Notes under the pieces: model-generated
What the model was told of the DNA's origin: nothing
Database searches by the model: none
The model's input: only the letters and a program-made list of their open reading frames with translations
Program-made: the position numbers and the translations under genes
In this document: positions 16,197-25,600 of the stretch, one piece after another
Layout of the letters: each line of letters begins with the position of its first letter
How positions within the stretch are numbered: position 1 is the first letter of the stretch
From: Lachnospiraceae bacterium Marseille-Q4251
Lineage (GTDB): Bacteria > Bacillota > Clostridia > Lachnospirales > Lachnospiraceae
Direction of reading: 5' to 3'
Assembly (NCBI GenBank): GCA_018223435.1
Contig: JAGTTO010000001.1
Location: 1,426,001 to 1,490,000 of the forward strand
Length of the DNA stretch: 64,000 nt

Positions 16197-17172
16197 TCAT
16201 GCCTTTACCAGACACGTCTTCTTATAAAAAGCCATTCCATAACTCAACACAGTTCTGTAATCTTCTGTTTTGATCTTGTCTGCATATCTTTTTTCTCTGA
16301 TCTGAGCCAGAGCCTTCTTACAATCTGCTTCCAAATGAGCTTCTGCATTTGAGACTTTCACCTCGATCACGACCGCTTTCCTGGCGGCTCTGTCTTTCAC
16401 TGCAATATCAGAACGCCCCAGACCATTTTCAAAATTGGACTCTACAATATAGCCTGCTTTCGATAAGAGACCGATTAAGATTGCATGGTAAAAGCTTTCC
16501 GAATAGTCATGATAACTGATGGTTTCCTCAAACACATCTTCAATCTCTCTGTTAGGTATTTTTAAAAAGCATTTTTTTCTGCCTGCAAAAGAGCTGTCCC
16601 TGTATAAATCCTTCGTCAGATAGCCGGATGCATAAAGCAGGCTCCAGATATTTGATTCGGAATCCATCACTTCGTCATAAGTCAGATTTTCCGAAAGCTC
16701 CTCCAGAACAGACTCACCCTGAAGCAGTCTCTCAAATTTTTCCGAAACATCATATTCCTGTTTGCTTAAAAACTCTCTTATAATGGAATTACTGCTGCTG
16801 TTTATCTAGTAATCAAAAGGTTCAGAGGCATGATCTACGATTTTAGCATTTCTTATATTGGAACAAAATATCGGACAATATTTTCAATGCCTTGATCATC
16901 ATCGTCTTATCGATGTAGTAGTATTCCGACGACGCAAGGCAGTAGTTAGACACTCCGATGGGCAGGGGCAGCTTCGGCGCACGCTCCTTTTTGCGGAAAG
17001 CGCCCGTCTTGAGCCGCTGATCTGCCGGCTTCTCTGTGCCAACCGGGATCATCCAACAATTGCTCATCTTTTTGGCACCGGTGATTCTTCCATCCTTGCA
17101 GAGCGTCGCAACTCTCCGCTCTGTTATATTCCAGCGTACTGCTGCTTCTCTTACTGAGAGCATTTCAGCCAT
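16197..17172 (-). pseudogene. Decayed HTH / AAA-ATPase / PD-(D/E)XK nuclease gene
   Basis: The 5' part (16843-17172) encodes an excisionase-like helix-turn-helix (LSVREAAVRWNITERRVATL) and then the opening of the AAA-ATPase-like family (LPIGVSNY..., YYYIDKTMMIKAL). The 3' part encodes the end of the same family: an EPFDY-stop-INSSSNSIIREFL segment in which TAG at about 16806-16808 stands where Trp is expected, then the nuclease domain with LGRSDIAVK and VVIEVKVSNAEAHLEAD. Some 350 residues of ATPase core are missing between the halves. The full-length relatives are fused ATPase-nucleases of unknown role, often many copies per genome. Internal deletion plus nonsense codon makes it non-functional, although the last 157 residues remain open. 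Confidence 0.8.
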
Positions 17173-17282
17173 AGGACACCTACACGCATAATATCATAAA
17201 TAGATTATACCCAGCTTAAAAGAATACTGTCAATGAGTTTCGGAATCATGTCATTCTGAAAACGGTATTGTTCTTTTAATGT

Positions 17283-17332
17283 AAAAAAACACGCAGAAGA
17301 CTTCTCCCTTTCTGCAAGTCTTCTGCGTGCAT
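17283..17332 (-). terminator. Terminator of the btuFCD operon
   Basis: CACGCAGAAGACTT and AAGTCTTCTGCGTG arms followed by TTTTTTT on the minus strand, starting at the btuD stop codon. Confidence 0.88.
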
Positions 17333-17333
17333 T

Positions 17334-18098
17334 TTAATTTTCTATTCTTTTTTCAAAATCAATGGCGAAGTCTGCTTCTCCGTCTTCTCTCTCCACCATG
17401 TAGCCGGAAATGCCGAAGACTTTTTCCACATGGTCACGGGTTAGGACTTCCTGGGGGGTGCCGTGGCTGAGGACGCGGCCTTCTTCCATGAGGTAGAGGG
17501 TGTCGCAGTAGTAGGACGCCAGGCGCAGATCGTGAATCACGATGAGGATGGTCTTGCCGCTCTGCTTCAGATAATTGAGAAGGAAGAGCTGATGGCAGAT
17601 GTCCAGGTGGTTCGTGGGCTCGTCAAGAATGATCGTGTCCACACCCTGGGCTACCGCCCGGGCAAGGAAGACCATTTTCCGCTCGCCGCCGGAGAGTGTC
17701 TGAATGTTTCGCCCGGAAAAATCGGTGATTTTCAGCTCCTCCATAGCATGGCGGATGATCTCTTTGGAGGAAGTTTTCTCTTTTTTCCGATTATAGAGGG
17801 CCATGCCGATGATATCTTCAACGGTGAAGTCAAAGACGCAGGCCGTCTCCTGACCCACATAGCCGAGCTTTTCGGAAAGCTCCTTGCGGGTCATTTTCCC
17901 TGTGTCCTGCCCTTCCAGAATGATCTTTCCCTCTTTCATCGGCGCGATGCCGAAGACGGTCTTTACCAGCGTAGATTTTCCGCAGCCGTTGGGGCCGACG
18001 ATACCGGTAATCTTGCCTTTTTCCACGGAAAGATCAACTCCGTGGAGGATCTCCTTCCGCCCGTACTGCACATGGATATTTTCAAAATCAAGCACCAC
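17334..18098 (-). CDS. btuD: Vitamin B12 ABC transporter, ATP-binding protein
   Basis: 254 residues with Walker A GPNGCGKST, Q-loop VGQETACVF, signature LSGGERKMVF, Walker B IILDEPTNHLD and the switch His in VIHDLRLASYY. Powers the importer formed with BtuC. The start is read as GTG at 18096-18098, with AGGAGG eight bases upstream inside the btuC 3' end; a longer in-frame ATG upstream would lie within btuC and lacks homology. The assignment to B12 rests on the cobalamin riboswitch at the head of the operon; the subunit family alone would also fit iron-siderophore uptake. Confidence 0.85.
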   Translation of the reverse strand: MVLDFENIHVQYGRKEILHGVDLSVEKGKITGIVGPNGCGKSTLVKTVFGIAPMKEGKIILEGQDTGKMTRKELSEKLGYVGQETACVFDFTVEDIIGMALYNRKKEKTSSKEIIRHAMEELKITDFSGRNIQTLSGGERKMVFLARAVAQGVDTIILDEPTNHLDICHQLFLLNYLKQSGKTILIVIHDLRLASYYCDTLYLMEEGRVLSHGTPQEVLTRDHVEKVFGISGYMVEREDGEADFAIDFEKRIEN

Positions 18099-19158
18099 GG
18101 CCGTTCCCTCCTCTGCTCTTTGCAGCCATAAGATAGAAGAAAAACGGTGCTCCCACAAAGGCTGTGATAATACCAAGGGGCAGTTCTGCCGCGCCAAAAA
18201 GACCGCGGGCAGCTGCATCCGCCCAGATCAGGTAAGTCGCTCCGAAGATCGCACTCAGAGGAATGATTACCTTATTGTTGCTGGTTCCGGAAAGGAGGCG
18301 CACGATATGAGGCACCATAAGGCCTACGAAACCGATGATTCCGGTGACAGAAACCAGAGAAGCCACGATAATGGCGCAGACCACAAACATCCAGCGCCGG
18401 AAATTTTTCACATCCACACCCATGGCGGCGGCGTCCTCGTCTCCCATCATCATGAGGTTGAAGGTGCCGCTTTTCCAGGTGAAGCAGATACAGCCAGACA
18501 GCACGCCCACCGCGGGAATCCACAAGGTATTCCACTGAGCCGCCGCCAGGCTTCCCATCTGCCAGTTATATACGGCAGAAATGCTCTCCGGACTCTTGGC
18601 CAGAAAGATGAGAAGGCTCGTGATGGCGCTCATCACTGCATTGACTGCCGTTCCGGAAAGAAGCAGCGTCATGGGCTGAATTTTTCCGCCGCCTCCGATC
18701 TTCGCCATGCTGTAAACGCAGGCAAAGGCCACCAAAGCGCCGCAGAGAGCCATAGCCGTGGTCTGATACTGTCCCCTGAAAAAAGGAATCGGCATCAGCA
18801 GCGCCCAGGCTGCTCCTGCCGATGCTCCGGAGGAAACTCCCAAAATATAAGGTTCTGCGATGGGGTTCAGTACCAGCGCCTGCATGGCAGCTCCACAAAT
18901 CGAAAGGCCGGCGCCGCAGCAGACACCAAAGAGCACTCTTGGCAGACGGATGTTCCATACGATCTGATAAAAAGATTTCTCCCACAGACCCGCCTCTGTT
19001 CCTTTTCCTTGGAAAAAGAGCTGGTCAACCAAAATCCGGTAAACGGTGCCCATATCGATGGACGCAGAGCCCACCGATATGACAGCAACCATGGAAAAAA
19101 GAAGAAATGCAATAAGAATCGGAAACAGAATACCTTCTCGAAGTTTGATTCCTTTCAT
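18088..19158 (-). CDS. btuC: Vitamin B12 ABC transporter, FecCD/BtuC permease
   Basis: 356 residues, about nine to ten membrane helices. FecCD-family features: IRLPRVLFGVCCGAGLSICGAAMQALVLNPIAEPYILGVSSGA, GFVGLMVPHIVRLL and PLGIITAFVGAPFFFYLM. The permease dimer receives cobalamin from the binding protein. It overlaps btuD by 11 bp and starts 18 bp after btuF. Confidence 0.87.
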   Translation of the reverse strand: MKGIKLREGILFPILIAFLLFSMVAVISVGSASIDMGTVYRILVDQLFFQGKGTEAGLWEKSFYQIVWNIRLPRVLFGVCCGAGLSICGAAMQALVLNPIAEPYILGVSSGASAGAAWALLMPIPFFRGQYQTTAMALCGALVAFACVYSMAKIGGGGKIQPMTLLLSGTAVNAVMSAITSLLIFLAKSPESISAVYNWQMGSLAAAQWNTLWIPAVGVLSGCICFTWKSGTFNLMMMGDEDAAAMGVDVKNFRRWMFVVCAIIVASLVSVTGIIGFVGLMVPHIVRLLSGTSNNKVIIPLSAIFGATYLIWADAAARGLFGAAELPLGIITAFVGAPFFFYLMAAKSRGGNGRGA

Positions 19159-19176
19159 CTTTTCCAGAAACCTCTC

Positions 19177-20184
19177 TTACTCAGTGAAGCAGTCCGGATA
19201 GAAAGCTTCTGCGAAATCCTGGCAGGCAACAACTGCGCTCAGGTCGTGCATAACATATGCCAGCGGAACAACCACATAGTTCTGGTTTTTAACAGCAGGT
19301 ACGTCTGCCAGAGCAGCATTGTTGGTGATGAAGTCCATGTTCTCCTGAACCTGGCCCTCTACGCCGTAATCGTTAAAGATGATAACATCCGGATTTGCAG
19401 TTACCAGAGTCTCAACGCTGGTGGTAAACCATCTGGAATCGGACATTCCTTTGGTGGTGTTGATTCCGCCAGCCAGCTCGATGAGGTTGCTCTCAAGACC
19501 TGCGGAGGTAGTGTAAATCTCGTTTCCGCTCAGGCTGTCCATAACGAAAGCTTTTACTTTGTCCTCTTCTTTGACATCTTTGACTGCATCCTGGATCTCG
19601 GAGATCTGTGCTTTGGTATCCTCGATGAGGGCCTCTGCCTTATCCTCTACCTTGAAGATTTTACCCATATTCTCGATATCCTGGTAAATGCTGTCCATGG
19701 TCTCGTCTGCTACAACGGTACCGTTCAGAGCGTAGCAGTTGATTCCTTTATCTTCCAGAGACTCAAAGGTTCCCCAGTTGGTATCTTTGAAGGCGCTGAT
19801 CTCGCCAATGATCAGGTCAGCTCCGGATGCAACAGCGTTCTCCTGGGATTTCTCCAGCTCCGGGATTCCCTCGAAGTCATCTGCAACACCTTCCAGCGGA
19901 GATTTGCGTCCTTTGTTGTTCTCATTAGTTGCAACGATGTAGTCTTTTAAGCCCAGTTTCATCAGAACCTCGCCGCTGTACAGGCAAAGGATTCCTTTCG
20001 GCATCTCGGTAAAGGTGATGGTACGGTCTCCGTCCTCGATGACAACCTCGCCATAGTCCTCGTCTGCTTCGCTTGAAGCCTCGGTTGCAGTCTCGGTTTC
20101 GGTTTCAGCAGCAAAGCTGGACACTCCAGTGGTGCTTACAGCCATAATTCCGGCAAGTAACAGGGTGAGTACACGTTTCTTCAT
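19177..20184 (-). CDS. btuF: Vitamin B12-binding protein, signal peptide without a lipobox
   Basis: 335 residues of the helical-backbone (TroA-like) substrate-binding family, with EMPKGILCLYSGEVLMKLGLKDYIVAT and ADLIIGEISAF in the N-lobe and NPDVIIFNDYG in the C-lobe. Residues 1-25 are a signal peptide ending VSSFAAETE. It has no Cys at the cleavage site, although Gram-positive binding proteins are normally lipidated there. An acidic Thr/Glu stretch (26-45) follows. GAGAGGAA precedes the ATG. First gene of the operon and under the cobalamin riboswitch. Confidence 0.85.
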   Translation of the reverse strand: MKKRVLTLLLAGIMAVSTTGVSSFAAETETETATEASSEADEDYGEVVIEDGDRTITFTEMPKGILCLYSGEVLMKLGLKDYIVATNENNKGRKSPLEGVADDFEGIPELEKSQENAVASGADLIIGEISAFKDTNWGTFESLEDKGINCYALNGTVVADETMDSIYQDIENMGKIFKVEDKAEALIEDTKAQISEIQDAVKDVKEEDKVKAFVMDSLSGNEIYTTSAGLESNLIELAGGINTTKGMSDSRWFTTSVETLVTANPDVIIFNDYGVEGQVQENMDFITNNAALADVPAVKNQNYVVVPLAYVMHDLSAVVACQDFAEAFYPDCFTE

Positions 20185-20269
20185 TTGTTGATTCCTCTCT
20201 TTCGTTTGATCTGAGCGGCTATCCTGACCGCGTTTTTAATTGCAGATCTTCCGATGAAATTTAGGGGGA

Positions 20270-20420
20270 GTGAGAACGCTCAGAGGCAAGCCAGCTCGAT
20301 TCCGCTTCGCTGCATCTCGCTGTTGGCTCTCGCCAAATAGATTTCCGCGCATAAGTGCTCGTTCATGCAAGCATGACTCGCACTTACACGCAAAAATCTG
20401 CTTGTCTCTGAGCTGGGCAC
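20270..20420. repeat. Long palindromic repeat element, copy C, inside the btu leader
   Basis: Arms GCTCAGAGGCAAGC/TGCTTGTCTCTGAGC and AGATTTCCGCGCATAAGTGC/GCACTTACACGCAAAAATCT, with CATGCAAGCATG at the tip. It lies between the riboswitch terminator and the btuF ribosome-binding site, so it becomes part of the mRNA when the switch is on. Confidence 0.65.
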
Positions 20421-20444
20421 AAAAATAGGAACCTCCCCGGTTCC
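20421..20444 (-). terminator. Intrinsic terminator of the cobalamin riboswitch
   Basis: GGAACC-GGGGA-GGTTCC followed by TATTTTTG on the minus strand, 130 nt after the aptamer. Confidence 0.7.
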
Positions 20445-20570
20445 ACTTGCGTAAAGCTATTCTGTGATTGGCTGGACAGCAAAATACGCACATACTCTGC
20501 TTTGCTGCTCCAGAATACCCACGATATAAAACTTCCGCACAGTGCATATCTTCCCACCGAAGATCACTGT

Positions 20571-20740
20571 TTCAGTACAGCAGGTCTCCTGACTCGACTT
20601 CATCCTACCTTTCTCCGTCTTCCCGTTTTCACAGTGACTTCCTGGAGAAACTCGTCCGTCCTACAGTAGCGGGGGCTGTCGAAGCTTCTACTTCGTTCCC
20701 ATTGCTATGATAGCAGCCTTTCGGCACTGTACTGAATCGC
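20571..20740 (-). promoter_or_regulatory. Cobalamin riboswitch
   Basis: On the minus strand: GGGAACGAAGTAGAAGCTTC, then the B12-box-type core GACAGCCCCCGCTACTGT, and after a variable arm AGTCAGGAGACCTGCTGTAC, the conserved 3' element of cobalamin aptamers. Downstream, CTTCGGTGGGAAG can form the usual accessory hairpin. Together with the terminator at 20421-20444 this should switch the btu operon off when adenosylcobalamin is plentiful. Confidence 0.93.
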
Positions 20741-20744
20741 CTGT

Positions 20745-20774
20745 ATTATAGCAGAGGAAAACGATTTCCGTCAA
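20745..20774 (-). promoter_or_regulatory. Promoter of the btuFCD operon
   Basis: TTGACG (20769-20774), 18-bp spacer, TATAAT (20745-20750), just ahead of the aptamer. Confidence 0.82.
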
Positions 20775-20796
20775 GGGGTTAGGGCAGAAAAACTTT

Positions 20797-20834
20797 CAAA
20801 AAAAGAAAAGACAGCTTAAAAGCCATCTTTTCTC
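20797..20834 (-). terminator. Terminator after the TrmH-family gene
   Basis: AGAAAAGATGGCTT/AGCTGTCTTTTCT stem followed by TTTTTTT on the minus strand. Confidence 0.78.
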
Positions 20835-20845
20835 TGTATTTCCAT

Positions 20846-21628
20846 TCATCTTTCAATATTTCTTCTCTGCCTCTGCGCTTCATACATCAGCACCGCCGAC
20901 GCAATCGCCGCGTTCAGAGACTCTACTTTTCCATACATGGGAATGCGGATGTAGGTGTCCGCGAGGTCCGCCAGCTCATCGGTGAGGCCGTTTCCTTCGT
21001 TACCGATGAGGAAGGCTGTGCCTTTTGTGTAATCCTGCTCATCGTAGGAGCCGGTGCCTTTTAAATGGGCGGCATAAGCTGAGATGCCTTTGTTTTTCAG
21101 CTCCCGGACCGTCTCACAGATATCCTCCACATAGAGGAAGGGCACCCGGTAGACGGAACCCATCGTGCTGCGGATAGTCTTGGGGTTGAAGATATCTACG
21201 GTGTCACGGCTCATGAGGATACCATTGACACCTGCTCCTTCCGCCGTGCGGAGGATAGTGCCTAAGTTTCCCGGATCCTGGATATTTTCCAGAACCATGA
21301 AAAAGGGAGCTGGATCATTAAGAAGCTTCTCAAGGCTACTCACCGGCTGGCGCACAACCGCCAGGATTCCCTGGGGGGTCATCGTGTCGGACATGGTCTT
21401 GAAAACCCGGTCCTCCACGATCTCGTACTCCCTGTCTTTTAAGACAGAGGCCTCTTCTTTTTTCAAAAATTCCTGGGAAACATAGGTTTTTACGATCCAG
21501 TCCGCCGGAGCTTCCCGGAACATCTTGACTCCTTCCACCACAAAAACACCCTGCTCCTTGCGGGCTTTGGACTTTTTCTGAAGCTGAAGGAGATTTTTCA
21601 CCTGCTGGTTGGATGTGCTGGTGATCAT
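20846..21628 (-). CDS. TrmH/SpoU-family RNA 2'-O-methyltransferase
   Basis: 260 residues: a substrate-binding domain (1-100) and a SPOUT knot with motif 1 IQDPGNLGTILRTAEGAG, motif 2 LIGNEGNGLTDEL and motif 3 VESLNAAIASAVLMYEA. Methylates ribose in rRNA or tRNA with SAM; the target site cannot be told from sequence. It overlaps pfkA by 4 bp and ends the dnaE-pfkA operon. Confidence 0.92.
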   Translation of the reverse strand: MITSTSNQQVKNLLQLQKKSKARKEQGVFVVEGVKMFREAPADWIVKTYVSQEFLKKEEASVLKDREYEIVEDRVFKTMSDTMTPQGILAVVRQPVSSLEKLLNDPAPFFMVLENIQDPGNLGTILRTAEGAGVNGILMSRDTVDIFNPKTIRSTMGSVYRVPFLYVEDICETVRELKNKGISAYAAHLKGTGSYDEQDYTKGTAFLIGNEGNGLTDELADLADTYIRIPMYGKVESLNAAIASAVLMYEAQRQRRNIER

Positions 21629-22599
21629 ACGGACATCGCCTTAGCGACTCTCAGCCAGTACTCCGGCAGTTCTTTCTGCATAGCCAGTGCCTCGTCGATA
21701 TCGTAATCCACAAACTCGCCGCCTTTGTAGCCGACTACCCGTTTGGTCTTGCCGTCTGCCAGAAGATCTACGGCGTATGCACCCATCATTGAAGCGTATA
21801 CACGGTCTTTACAGGTCGGGCTTCCACCTCGCTGCATGTGACCGAGGATCGTCGCTCTGGTCTCGATTCCGGTGGCTGCCTCAATCCGGCGTGCCATGCT
21901 GGTGGAATGACCGATACCCTCAGCGTTGATGATGATGTGGTGTTTTTTGCCGCGTTTCCGGTTGTTGATGATATTGTTGATGAGCTTCTGCTCATCGTAA
22001 TCGTACTTTTCAGGAAGAAGAATATCCTCCGCGCCGTTGGCGATACCGCACCAGAGAGCGATATAACCGGCGTTACGTCCCATTACCTCGATAATGCTGC
22101 AGCGCTCATGGGAGGTGGAAGTATCACGAACCTTATCGATGGCTTCCATTGCCGTGTTGACTGCGGTATCGAAACCGATGGTGTACTCGGTGCAGGCGAT
22201 ATCCAGGTCGATAGTTCCCGGAACACCGATGGTGTTGACGCCGAGAGCAGCCAGTTTCTGTGCTCCTGCGAAGGAACCGTCGCCACCGATAACTACCAGT
22301 CCCTCAATTCCGTTTTCACGGCAGACCTTTGCAGCCTGTGCCTGGCCTTCCGGTGTACGCATCTCCGCACAGCGGGCGGTGTAAAGCATCGTACCTCCGC
22401 GGGAAATCGTATCAGAAACAGATCTTGCTGTCAGATCCTCGATCTCGCCGTTGATCAGACCATTGTATCCTTTATAAATGCCTTTTACATTCAGACCTTT
22501 TGCAATACCACTGCGGACAACCGCACGGATGGCAGCGTTCATGCCAGGTGCATCGCCGCCGCTTGTAAGAACTCCGATCGTTTTAATCGCATTTGCCAT
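21625..22599 (-). CDS. pfkA: ATP-dependent 6-phosphofructokinase
   Basis: 324 residues. ATP site TSGGDAPGMNAAIRA and GGDGSFAGAQKL (Gly in the position that favours ATP over pyrophosphate); substrate site GTIDLDIACTEYTIGFDTA and VMGRNAGYIAL. The usual TIDND is TIDLD here, keeping both Asp residues. GGAGGG at the right distance selects the start MANAIKTIG over an upstream in-frame ATG. It catalyses the committed step of glycolysis and is coupled with dnaE as in many Firmicutes. Confidence 0.96.
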   Translation of the reverse strand: MANAIKTIGVLTSGGDAPGMNAAIRAVVRSGIAKGLNVKGIYKGYNGLINGEIEDLTARSVSDTISRGGTMLYTARCAEMRTPEGQAQAAKVCRENGIEGLVVIGGDGSFAGAQKLAALGVNTIGVPGTIDLDIACTEYTIGFDTAVNTAMEAIDKVRDTSTSHERCSIIEVMGRNAGYIALWCGIANGAEDILLPEKYDYDEQKLINNIINNRKRGKKHHIIINAEGIGHSTSMARRIEAATGIETRATILGHMQRGGSPTCKDRVYASMMGAYAVDLLADGKTKRVVGYKGGEFVDYDIDEALAMQKELPEYWLRVAKAMSV

Positions 22600-22674
22600 G
22601 ATTGAACCCTCCAAAAATAAATGGTGTTTTATTGGCATGAAAACTCTGCCTTTCTTTTGCCTATGGATATTAGT

Positions 22675-25600
22675 TTAATTCATTTTTCCCAGATTTTCAA
22701 TAGACTTTTCCACAACTTTCACATTCTGCTGCCCAAAATGCGATGCAATTTCCCGGCAGAGTGCTTCCGTCACCAGGATATCCCAGCTTCCGGCCAGTTT
22801 CTTCACCGCTTTCGGGGAACGGATGTATAAAACCACATGATCTTTTCCGTCGGAAGTCCGAAGAATATCATAGAGTTCCCGCTCTCTGGCCTTGAAATCC
22901 TCCAGGGTCGCAAACTGGATCCAGAGTTCCTTCGGAACCTCCTCGAAAGCCCAGACACGCTCGCAGACCAGCTTGCTCGGCCGGTCATCCTCGGCGTTGA
23001 CGTGACCTTTGATGAAGACCTTTTTCTCCTCATCGAGAAGACTCCGGTACTTCTCATAATCCTTCGGGAAAACGATAACCTCCACGGTTCCCACCAGATC
23101 CTCCAGTGTCACAAAGGCCATGGGCTTTCCGGTCCGCGTGTACTTGACGGTTTTCGCCGTGATCATACCGCCGATGATCTGCCGGGACTCGTCCTCCACC
23201 TGGCTCTTGTTCGTCTCCTCATCGAGCTGGAAATCGCTGGTCAGGGCAGAAATGTTTTTCCGCCACATGGTCTCGTATTTTTCCAGCGGATGGCCGCTGA
23301 TATAGATGCCCAAAACTTCTTTTTCAAAAGAAAGGAGCTCTTCCTTCTCGTACTCACCCACGTCAGGCAGGTGGACTTCAAACTCCTTTTTCTCCTCCTC
23401 GCCCATGAAATCAAAGAGGCTCATCTGACCGGAAAGGCTGTTTTTCCGCTCCTGGGCCACCTGATCCATGAGTGAAGCGTAGATCATCATGAGCTGACGC
23501 CGGGTAGCGCCGAGGCCATCCAGAGCTCCCGCCTTGATGAAGTTTTCGATGACACGTTTATTCAGATCCTTGCCAGTCATGCGCTCCACGAAATCTTTGA
23601 TGGAGCGGAAGGTCCCGTTTTCCCTTCTTTCTTTTAACATGCCCTCGATGAAGGAACGGCCCACGCTCTTGATGGCGGAAAGCCCGTAGCGGATGCCGCC
23701 TTTTTCCACGGAAAAGCCTACCTCTCCGGTGTTGACATCCGGCGGGAGAATGGAGATTTTCATCTGACGGCAGGTATAGATATACTCGGAAACTTTTCCC
23801 GGGTTATCGATGACCGAGGTCATAAGAGCCGCCATAAACTCCGTGGGATAATAATATTTTAGCCAGGCTGTCTGATAAGATACCACCGCATAGGCCGCCG
23901 CATGGGATTTATTGAAGGCATATTTGGCGAAATCAATCATATCATCGTAAATCTTGTTGGCCGTCTTTTCGTCGATGCCGTTGGCGATACAGCCGGGCAC
24001 GCCTTCTTCCCTGTTTCCGTAAACGAAATTCTGGCGCTCTTTCTCCATGACGGCCGCTTTCTTCTTTGACATCGCACGGCGCACCAGGTCACTCCGCCCC
24101 AGCGTGTAGCCGCCCAGCGCCCGGACGATCTGCATAACCTGCTCCTGGTAAACGATACAGCCGTAGGTAGGCTCCAGAATCGGCTGCAGCTGCGGGCAGT
24201 CGTAATGGATGTTTTCGGGATTATTTTTTCCCTCAATGTATTTCGGAATAAAATCCATGGGACCCGGCCGGTACAGGGAGATACCGGCGATCACGTCCTC
24301 CAGATTCTGGGGTTTCAGTTCCTTCATGAAGCTTTTCATACCCGCGCTCTCGAGCTGGAACACGCCGTCTGTATGGCCGGTTCCCAGGGAAGCCAGCACT
24401 TTTTTATCATCGTAATCGATCGCGTCCATGTCAATGGCCACGCCGGTCTCTCGCTCGATCTCCTTCTGGGCATTCTGGATGACCGTCAGGGTACGAAGCC
24501 CCAGGAAATCCATTTTCAGAAGACCCAGCTCCTCCAGAGTCGTCATCGTAAACTGGGTGATGATCGTTCCGTCGTTTGCCCGGGAAAGGGGCACATACTC
24601 GTCCACAGCCTTCTGGCTAATGACCACGCCCGCCGCGTGCATGGAGGTATGTCGCGGAAGTCCCTCGAGTCTTTTTGCCATATCGATGAGGTTTTTCACT
24701 TCCTCGTCGCTGTTATAGAGCTCCTGAAACTCGGAATTGCCCTTCAGCGCCTTGTCGATCGTGATATTAAGCTCGTTGGGAACCATTTTCGCGATGGCAT
24801 CCACTCTTGCATAGGGCAGATCCATAACACGGCCCACATCCCGGATCACACCCCTGGCCGCCAGCGTACCGAAAGTGACGATCTGTACCACCTGGTCTTT
24901 TCCGTATTTCCGCACCACATAGTCGATGACCTCCTGGCGCCGTTCAAAGCAGAAATCCACGTCTATATCGGGCATGGACACCCGCTCCGGGTTCAGGAAA
25001 CGCTCAAAGAGCAGGTTATAACGGATCGGGTCCAGTTTCGTGATGCCGAGTGAATAGGCCACAAGGCTTCCTGCCGCAGACCCTCGTCCCGGCCCTACCA
25101 TGATATCGTGGTCCCTCGCATAGCGGATGAAATCCCACACAATCAGGAAATAGTCCACATAGCCCATGGTCTTGATGACGGAAAGCTCATATTCCAGGCG
25201 CTCGGTGAGCTCCGGCGAAGGGTCGCCGTAATGCTTCACCAGCCCTTCGTGACAGAGCTTGTTCAGATATTCCCAGGAGGTGTACTCCTTCGGAACATCA
25301 AATTTCGGCAGCTTGGTCACGCCGAACTCGATCTCCACATGGCAGCGCTGGGCAATTTTCCAGGTGTTTTCCAGAGCCTCCTTCGCGTAAGGAAAGAGGG
25401 CCTCCATCTCCTCCGGCGACTTCACATAATACTGGCCACCCTCGTAGCGCATCCGGTCCTCATCCTGAAGTTTTTTTCCAGTCTGGAGGCAGAGCAGAAT
25501 ATCGTGGGCCGCCGCATCCTCGGCGTAGGTGTAATGGACGTCGTTGGTGGCCACGAGATCGATGCCGAGCTCCTTGCTCATCCGAAGAAGCTGCGGATTC

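Noticed and set aside
16015..16352. Small plus-strand frames between the hydrolase and the nuclease remnant
   Set aside because: They overlap the hydrolase promoter and the antisense of the nuclease domain, with no start signals.
17884..19950. Long plus-strand open frame opposite btuC and btuF
   Set aside because: It is antisense to two well-supported transporter genes and shows no family features or ribosome-binding site.
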